Shown here piece by piece: positions 58,394 through 64,000 of a stretch of 64,000 nt of DNA; the stretch's first letter is position 1, and every line of letters begins with the position of its first letter. The translations under genes and the position numbers were made by a program. The stretch is from Nectonema munidae (lineage: Eukaryota > Nematomorpha > Nectonematoida > Nectonematidae). The stretch covers positions 1-64,000 of the forward strand of contig JAUIRK010000926.1 of assembly GCA_030549495.1 (NCBI GenBank), in the 5' to 3' direction. The notes beneath the pieces are model-generated. The model ran no database searches, was not told where the DNA came from, and saw only the letters and a program-made list of their open reading frames with translations.

Positions 58394-58960
58394 AAAAGTA
58401 GAACAGGTAAAAAGATTTCAATATCTTGGCGCTATAATAGAAAAAAATTTATAAAATGAAGGTGACGTAAAAACATGGATTGAAAGAGCTAAGCAGTTTT
58501 TGGAAACATAAAGAAGTGATGAGAAATAACCTCCCTATCAAGACAAAAAAGAAACTTCTTAATTCATAAGTTTGGTCTGTTTTTAGGTATGGATCTGAAG
58601 TCTTTTCATTAACAAATTCTTTGAAAAAAAAGATGCGTTTGAGATGTGGTGTTACAGAAGAATTCTACGAGTTAGCTGGACAGATAAGATGACGAATGAA
58701 GCTGTATTAAAGACGGTTAATGAACCAAAACCAAAACTACTTAACATGATACTTGAAAGAAAGGCAAAAATCTTTGGGCATATAGCGAGAGCTTCAGCCA
58801 GCGATGAACTAAAGTCAATAGTTGAAGATAATGGGAAAAAAGTAGGAAGAGGAAGAACATGGTGGATTGATGATATCAAAGAAATGACTGGGAAAAAAAG
58901 ATAGAAGAAATTTTCAAATTGACAGAAGATGAAAAAAGCTGGAAAAATTGTATAAAATTT
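58394..58960 (+). pseudogene. RTE-like LINE, 3' part (end of ORF2)
   Basis: Starts KVEQVKRFQYLGAIIEKN directly after the second LINE's tail, then TWIERAKQFL, RYGSEVFSLTNSLKKKMR, and in the frame 58644-58904 MWCYRRILRVSWTDKMTNEA, LLNMILERKAKIFGHIARAS and KKVGRGRTWWIDDIKEMTG. These are the C-terminal blocks of the RTE-like endonuclease-reverse transcriptases common in arthropods. Broken by several stops in its first 250 bases. Confidence 0.85.
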
Positions 58961-58964
58961 TTTT

Positions 58965-60055
58965 TTTAAAAGTTACCTAAGATTTTCCCTTTGGGAAAAT
59001 GACCTTCGCCCCCCAATAATTTTCATTATAGAAAGTAATGATCATTCGAATACATGATAATGTAAGATAAGAGAATAAAAGAGGGAATGCAGATTATTTT
59101 ACAAAGATGTGAGATCCATTGTTTCAATATGCACACAATAAGTAAGCAATGTTTATCAGTGTCTCCTTGTAGTATTTTTGAACAAACACATGTTGACGAT
59201 CCACTAGAGTTTTTCATATTCTTCTGTCACAGTGATTCTATTTCTCTTTCTGTCTCCTTCTCTGTTTTTCTCTTCCGCTTTCTCTGCTAAAACTCAATCA
59301 CTCAAGCTCTCTTCTCTTGTTTAAGCTCTCCTCCTATCTCATTCAGCTCCCTTCTCTCTAATTTGTATTTAGAGTTAAATTAAAAATAATTATATTTTAT
59401 CTCATTAGAAACTAGTTTTTAGCGGAATATAAGTTTAATATTTTCAGAACTTTTTTTCATGATACCAAAGTTCAGTCATTCAAATTAATCACAGAGATTT
59501 TTGGTAAAAATTTAGTTCGATCAATACACCAAACATTTTGCAAAAATGAAAATTTCTGTTTTTAAATGAAAGAAAATAGTTTTCAATCGTTACAATTTAT
59601 ATCAATGAATATTGTTAGACTCGCGTTAAAAAATTTTTCAACGAAGGTCACTTAATCTTTATCAGTACGTTTGTTACATTTTGTAACATTTGAAAACTTT
59701 AATTTTTCAAGTCAAGAAATTTTTTTTCAATAGCTATTTGGGAATGAATATTTTGACTAGCTATTCAGTTTAAAAGCAAAAATACTCTATTTGTTTAATG
59801 TTTTTCTTGAGCAGAGATATTAAAAAATTCGCCCCCCCCCCTGGTATGTATGTGTGTGTGAGTCCAGATGTTTTTTGTGTCAGACGTGTATTAATACAAA
59901 TAGATAGCAAAGTGTGTGTCAATAATGTCAAAAAACGCATAGATAAATGTATGCATGTATGATTGCGCTAACACGAAACCTAACCCCAACCCCAACACTA
60001 GCTCTAAAATAATAATTTTTTTATAAGAACTTAATTTTAAGAAACAAAAGTTTCA
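58965..60055. other. Asterix intron 2, 5' part
   Basis: Includes a CT-rich stretch (59220-59360), a C10 run near 59830 followed by GTGTGTGTG, and a CCTAACCCCAACCCCAAC stretch at about 59980. No exon or element ends recognised. Confidence 0.55.
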
Positions 60056-60060
60056 GTTAC

Positions 60061-60175
60061 CCTCATCATAAGACCACACATACTGAAAATTAGACCAAGA
60101 ATATTCATGTAGTCGTGAATAGGATCATCGAGTCTAGAGTATATACATTCTTCTTCAGATTGAGGTGGTTTATAT
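60061..60175 (-). CDS. WDR83OS: Asterix (WDR83OS) exon 2
   Basis: A TTTTTTTAG acceptor precedes the exon and a GTAACT donor follows it. The 115 bases start with the last base of a split codon (Arg in homologs) and encode [20 protein letters not shown], then [18 protein letters not shown]. This matches the family core 'RYKPP.SE...[18 protein letters not shown]', with first membrane segment at [15 protein letters not shown]. Compared with the human protein there are a few extra residues between PPQSE and LDDP. The exon ends in phase 0, matching exon 3. It lies in otherwise noncoding sequence and is intact. Confidence 0.92.
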
Positions 60176-60258
60176 CTAAAAAAAGCAAAAATGATATTGT
60201 CATGTTCAAAAAATAGTTTAACTGTTCTCTAGACCCAAAGGATATGTAAATAAGCCAG

Positions 60259-60567
60259 TTGCATATCATGAACAGGCTGAGAGCCGACTCACCGATGTCA
60301 CAAGTTATTAGGCGCTTTACCAGGAAACTCCTTTCGCAAACCATGCATCAGCTGACGATTGATACATCAGTGAGATTGAGTAGAGCCCAGAGCTCCCTGG
60401 CAACAATAGAGGGTATAAGTTCCCTCGCTAGAAATCTTCACACAATGGAATTAAGCTTTCCCAATTCAGGACTGGAAGATTCTACCACTACAAATTTTCA
60501 CGAATTGAGAACTAGACAAAACCATATGAACGGAGGATACCGTTACCCGTCAGAGAAACATTTCTAA
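60259..60567 (+). other. Unexplained open frame of normal base composition, 102 codons
   Basis: Within the intron upstream of Asterix exon 2, antisense to it. The peptide includes SPMSQVIRRFTRKLLSQTM, LSRAQSSLATIEGISSLARN and LRTRQNHMNGGYRYPSEKHF. GC content is clearly above the surroundings, and only the plus strand is open. No known domain. It could be an exon of another gene or part of an unrecognised mobile element. Confidence 0.25.
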
Positions 60568-60599
60568 TCTCCTATCCAATAGGGATCTAAATAATAAAC

Positions 60600-61550
60600 T
60601 AGAACCAGTTCTTCTCCAAACTTAGTTGTAAGACCACCACCTGAACTTTTTCTAAATGGCTTTTAAATTTTTTGAAAATTTGATTAAAATTTTCAGAGAT
60701 GTTAAATAAAAATAAATGAAAGAGTCAGAGGAATTCACAAAACATGATTTAAAAAAAATTTTAAATTTTAGATTGACATTTGATTTATAAAAAAAAATGT
60801 TTTAATCAGGATGATGTTCAAAAAGAAAGGATAAATAAAGTAGCAATGTAAACTTTCACAAAAAAAACCAAATAATTGATCTATAAGAACAAAACCATTA
60901 TTAAATCTAAAAAAATAGATACCTCGATATTTTGTTTGGATCCTTTACTTGCATATTCAAAATATTAAATTTTGTCAAAAGATTTCAAAGTTAAAATATT
61001 TGGTTTGATTATAATGCTGGCACACTTAGGTCTCACAAATAGCCATTTTAAAATTGGAATAAATATTTCAAAAATTAATATATTTTTTATTGTTTTTGAT
61101 CATTAATGACGCAACTTGTAGATCTAAAACAGAGCCAAAAGCTGGCGTATAGCTTATTTATAAATAAAATTGAGTGAATTTCATATAAGTGGAGGATGTC
61201 GCAGCAGGGTAAAGAATAAAATAAGAAAAGTAGAAGGAGAAAAATTTATTAAATCACGAACATTATAAAACTAATTCATGGCAGATGCAATATTAAAAGT
61301 TTTTCAACATTCTCAATTAATAAGGAAATTTTTATAAGAAGGTGAGATTTAAGTAAGATGAAATATACAATTTATAATAAAGTGATCTCTAAAACAAGAT
61401 GTTTTAGGGCAAACAAATAATAAATGATTTGCGTTTTCTATTGCCTTATTTTTTTATACTTAAAAGCTAATCTTTTAATCTTGTAAAATTTATTTCAAAA
61501 CAAACTTAATTTGATAATCTAAAATTATTTAAAAAATTGCCAATAAAGAT
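60600..61550. other. AT-rich sequence without supported features
   Basis: No exon 1 of Asterix, no repeat ends and no domains seen here. Several short frames are composition effects. Confidence 0.5.
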
Positions 61551-61559
61551 TTATTAAAA

Positions 61560-63920
61560 GATAGAGAAAAATATAGATAAATCTGCCAAAAAATTGATTT
61601 GTATTTGACAATTCATCTCAAAATTAAACTTTTTATTTAAATAATTATCTGTAAAAAATTGATTTATATTTGACAAAAGGAACTTTTTATTTAAATAATT
61701 ATATAAAGTTTTTCAAATTTTCAAATATACTAAATTCAGTGATGATATTCATTTTTTATGGCAATCAATCAAATCTGTCGATTTAAATATGATAGCCCAT
61801 GTCATAATTAAATTTTATTATTATAAAATGTTTTTTATACATATAACCCATTTTCAAGTATGTAGAATTCCTTGGTGATAAAATCAATTAAACGTGTCAA
61901 AAAAGTGATTTATAGATAACAGCTTCTGTCATATTTAAATTTATTTGAAATACTTATAGAATGTTTTTTTACATATATTCCATTTTCAAGTATGGTCTAT
62001 TTAGTCGTGAGGCTCATTTTTTTATGAAAATCAATCAAATTTTTCAAAAAAAATAGATTAAACCTGTCAATCAATGACAAATATATAATCTTGAAAATAA
62101 ATTTTACTTGCAGTATTTCTTTGCAAATTATTTTCTTAATTTATTTTATAAATCAACTTTAGGTGTTTAATTACTCAAGATATTTTATTTGTGAGTAAAT
62201 TAGTTATCTCGATAAGTCCTCCATCTTTTTGGCTACAAAATCGTTATCCTCTACATCATTTCTTCTATAATTTATGCAGTATGTAATTTTACTATTCATT
62301 TTATGATGATCCTTTCTTGGTAGTTCTTTTTTCATTAGAAATTTATTTTCTGCATCTGTGTTCGAAAAAACCACGGATTTATTTTGAACAAATTTTTTCC
62401 GCTCTCAAAACATTCTGATTAAAGAATCTTCTTGGTGATCTTAGGCTGTTTATCAGGTGATATGAAGAGATATTTAGCCTGAATATATTTGCTAACCGAT
62501 CCCTGTTCAAAAGAATCTTCTTGATAATCTTAGGCTGTTTATCAGGTGATATGAAGATATATTCAGCCTGAATATATTTGCTAACCGATCCCTGTTCAAA
62601 ACATTTTTTTTGATGAAATCATTCGTGATATTCCTTGTTTAATTCCAAAAATTTTCTACCTTCTTAATTAAAAAACTCTCGCTTTCACGCAAAAAGAAAA
62701 AGATGGGCACATTCAATTTAAATTAAAAAATATTTTGATAGTGACTAAATTCTAACATATTGGCATCTGTACTATTATTGATAACTCTGACACATTTTAA
62801 ATTTTCAGATTTCCTATCCATCATAGTTAAATGGTAATGGTACCAGTAGATGATAAGCTATAGATTTAATGATTTTTCATTTGTAAAAAGGAACTTCGTT
62901 TTCACGGTCAAAATCTTTTTTGAAGCACCTAATATTATATAATTACACCACTTCCTTATTCATTAGAACATGATAGATCTCCCATTTAGTCAAGATATAT
63001 ATTTTTTTTAATTATTTGTTTTGATGACATGTTCTATTTTCAATTAGTTTTCAACTTGGTTCCTTCTCTCATACACATTTATAAAAGATTTTATAATACA
63101 TTTTGTTTTTTTAAAATAAATATTTCATACTCAAGATGATTGTAGAAAGTATTATAAGCAAAAATATACAAAAAAAAGTATATTTTTACTATATAACTAA
63201 TATATAACGATTTTTTGAAAAGAATTTACCGAATTGATTTTCAGACATACATAACAAATTAAATTGCCACTTCCATATATTTTTTAACCGTATTATCCAA
63301 AATAGAGTACAGAAATAAAATAAACATAGTCGATTTGGTAAAAAAATCAGTTAGTTTATTTGAAAGAGATATTATATTTTTTGAAAATATTTTTGAAGAC
63401 AGTATCTAGAAGTAAACCGCAAATCTGATTGAAGCTTTCAGATATTTTAAATTCATAAATGCCCAAAGCTTGGTCCAAAAATAAAACAGTATCTTCCAAT
63501 TGGTATAAAAATAGATATTTTATTTAAATTTCAGAAATATCTCTGTAGACATTAGACGTAAATCCAACATTTGATCACACTATCAAACATTTTAAAACCT
63601 TTAAATGCAAGAACTTATTTCAGAAATAAAATTAGCATGGTTGATTTGGTATAAAAACATATATTTTATGTAAAATTAGAGAGAATATTTATGGAGATAG
63701 TTTTCAGACGTAAGCCGCAAATTTGTTTGACACTGAAAGATATATTAATACTTCTATTGCGAAAACTCGGTCCAGAAATAAAACCAGTATGATCAATTCG
63801 GTATAAAAGCACATATTTCATGTAAAATTTGAACCGATATTTTTGGAGACAAATTTTAAATTTAATTGAGTTATAGGTATTTTCAAATCCTAAATGTAAA
63901 AAATGAGTCCAGAAATGAAA
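61560..63920. repeat. Long dispersed repeat, copy 2
   Basis: Same order of landmarks as 31430-35665 in the same orientation: the AATTCAGTG(A/G)TGATATTC sub-array, CTTTAGGTGTTTAATT, TTTCATTAGAAATTTAT, TGATAGTGACTAAATTCT, GATGATAAGCTATAGATTTA, GTAGAAAGTATTATAAGC and the GAAGTAAACCGCAAAT sub-array. It lacks the hAT insert present in copy 1, and a ~90-bp piece (AGGCTGTTTATCAGGTGATA) is tandemly duplicated at 62440-62600. Confidence 0.85.
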
Positions 63921-63924
63921 CTAG

Positions 63925-64000
63925 GCGCCTAGGAGGTGCCATTTCATTTTCCTACCTAAGGAGCACTATGGGGCAAGCCCGCTTCCAAAGTCACTCCATA
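63925..64000. other. Window edge, different sequence class
   Basis: After AGGCGCCTAGGAGGTGCC the sequence is suddenly GC-richer than the repeat before it. Too short to classify; possibly the start of another element. Confidence 0.3.

Larger units (their letters stand above)
43047..60175 (-). other. WDR83OS: Host gene span: PAT complex subunit Asterix (exons 2-4)
   Basis: Three exons on the minus strand join in phase into one conserved protein; see the exon entries. The gene covers at least 17.1 kb for about 280 coding bases present here. Exon 1 (about 13-17 residues in homologs, ending before the conserved YKPP) was not found and probably lies beyond the window's right edge or in unread sequence right of 60176. 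The introns are 9,998 bp (50063-60060) and 6,848 bp (43117-49964), filled by transposons on both strands. No exon is interrupted. Asterix pairs with CCDC47 in the ER membrane as an intramembrane chaperone for multipass proteins (known for the vertebrate protein). Confidence 0.9.

Noticed and set aside
59975-59998. CCTAACCCCAACCCCAAC as an interstitial telomere tract
   Set aside because: Too short and irregular; not the arthropod TTAGG repeat.
1-64000. tRNA, rRNA or CRISPR loci
   Set aside because: No cloverleaf with a T-arm consensus, no rRNA-like sequence, and no short repeats with unique spacers were seen by eye; a covariance-model scan would be needed to exclude tRNA fully.

Overview
This window is AT-rich nuclear DNA from a metazoan, probably an arthropod. 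There are no operons or ribosome binding sites, homopolymers and AT microsatellites are common, and every transposable element is of an animal type (hAT, piggyBac, Merlin, MULE with FLYWCH finger, Tigger/pogo, RTE and CR1/Jockey-like LINEs). A copepod-like genome is one candidate, but that is only an impression. No bacterial genes, rRNA, convincing tRNA or CRISPR array were seen.

Layout. 1-5.4 kb: satellite-like DNA, namely a 330-bp tandem repeat, a ~1.2-kb segment present twice, and two arrays of a 36-bp minisatellite. 5.7-6.9 kb: two tandemly duplicated units. 7.4-14.6 kb: small nonautonomous DNA transposons (piggyBac-like MITEs with TTAA sites, hAT MITEs with 8-bp duplications, one TA-flanked element) and one likely host exon at 7.92-8.04 kb. 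16-20.7 kb: hAT ends and broken LINEs. 20.8-24.7 kb: a Merlin element with a hAT element inside it. 26.7-27.2 kb: a reading frame with two ubiquitin-like domains. 31.4-35.7 kb and 61.5-63.9 kb: two copies of one long tandem-structured repeat, the first interrupted by a hAT element. 41.2-41.9 kb: a broken member of a repetitive arthropod protein family.

The main result is a host gene spread from beyond 60.2 kb down to 43.0 kb on the minus strand: PAT complex subunit Asterix (WDR83OS). Three short exons (60061-60175, 49965-50062, 43047-43116) join in phase and give all but the N-terminus of a protein of about 107 residues. Its introns are about 10.0 and 6.8 kb. The smaller intron holds an internally deleted hAT, a broken piggyBac with doubled ends, and a decayed MULE. 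The larger holds a five-level nest: an RTE-like LINE, interrupted by a second LINE, interrupted by a FLYWCH-MULE with a perfect 9-bp target duplication, interrupted by a Tigger element, interrupted by a piggyBac-type MITE.

Two structural patterns recur. The piggyBac-like ends carry a short palindrome about 16 bp from the terminus whose sequence differs between families while its position is kept. The two FLYWCH-MULEs have terminal repeats built from 4-8 tandem copies of a short word, a different word in each.
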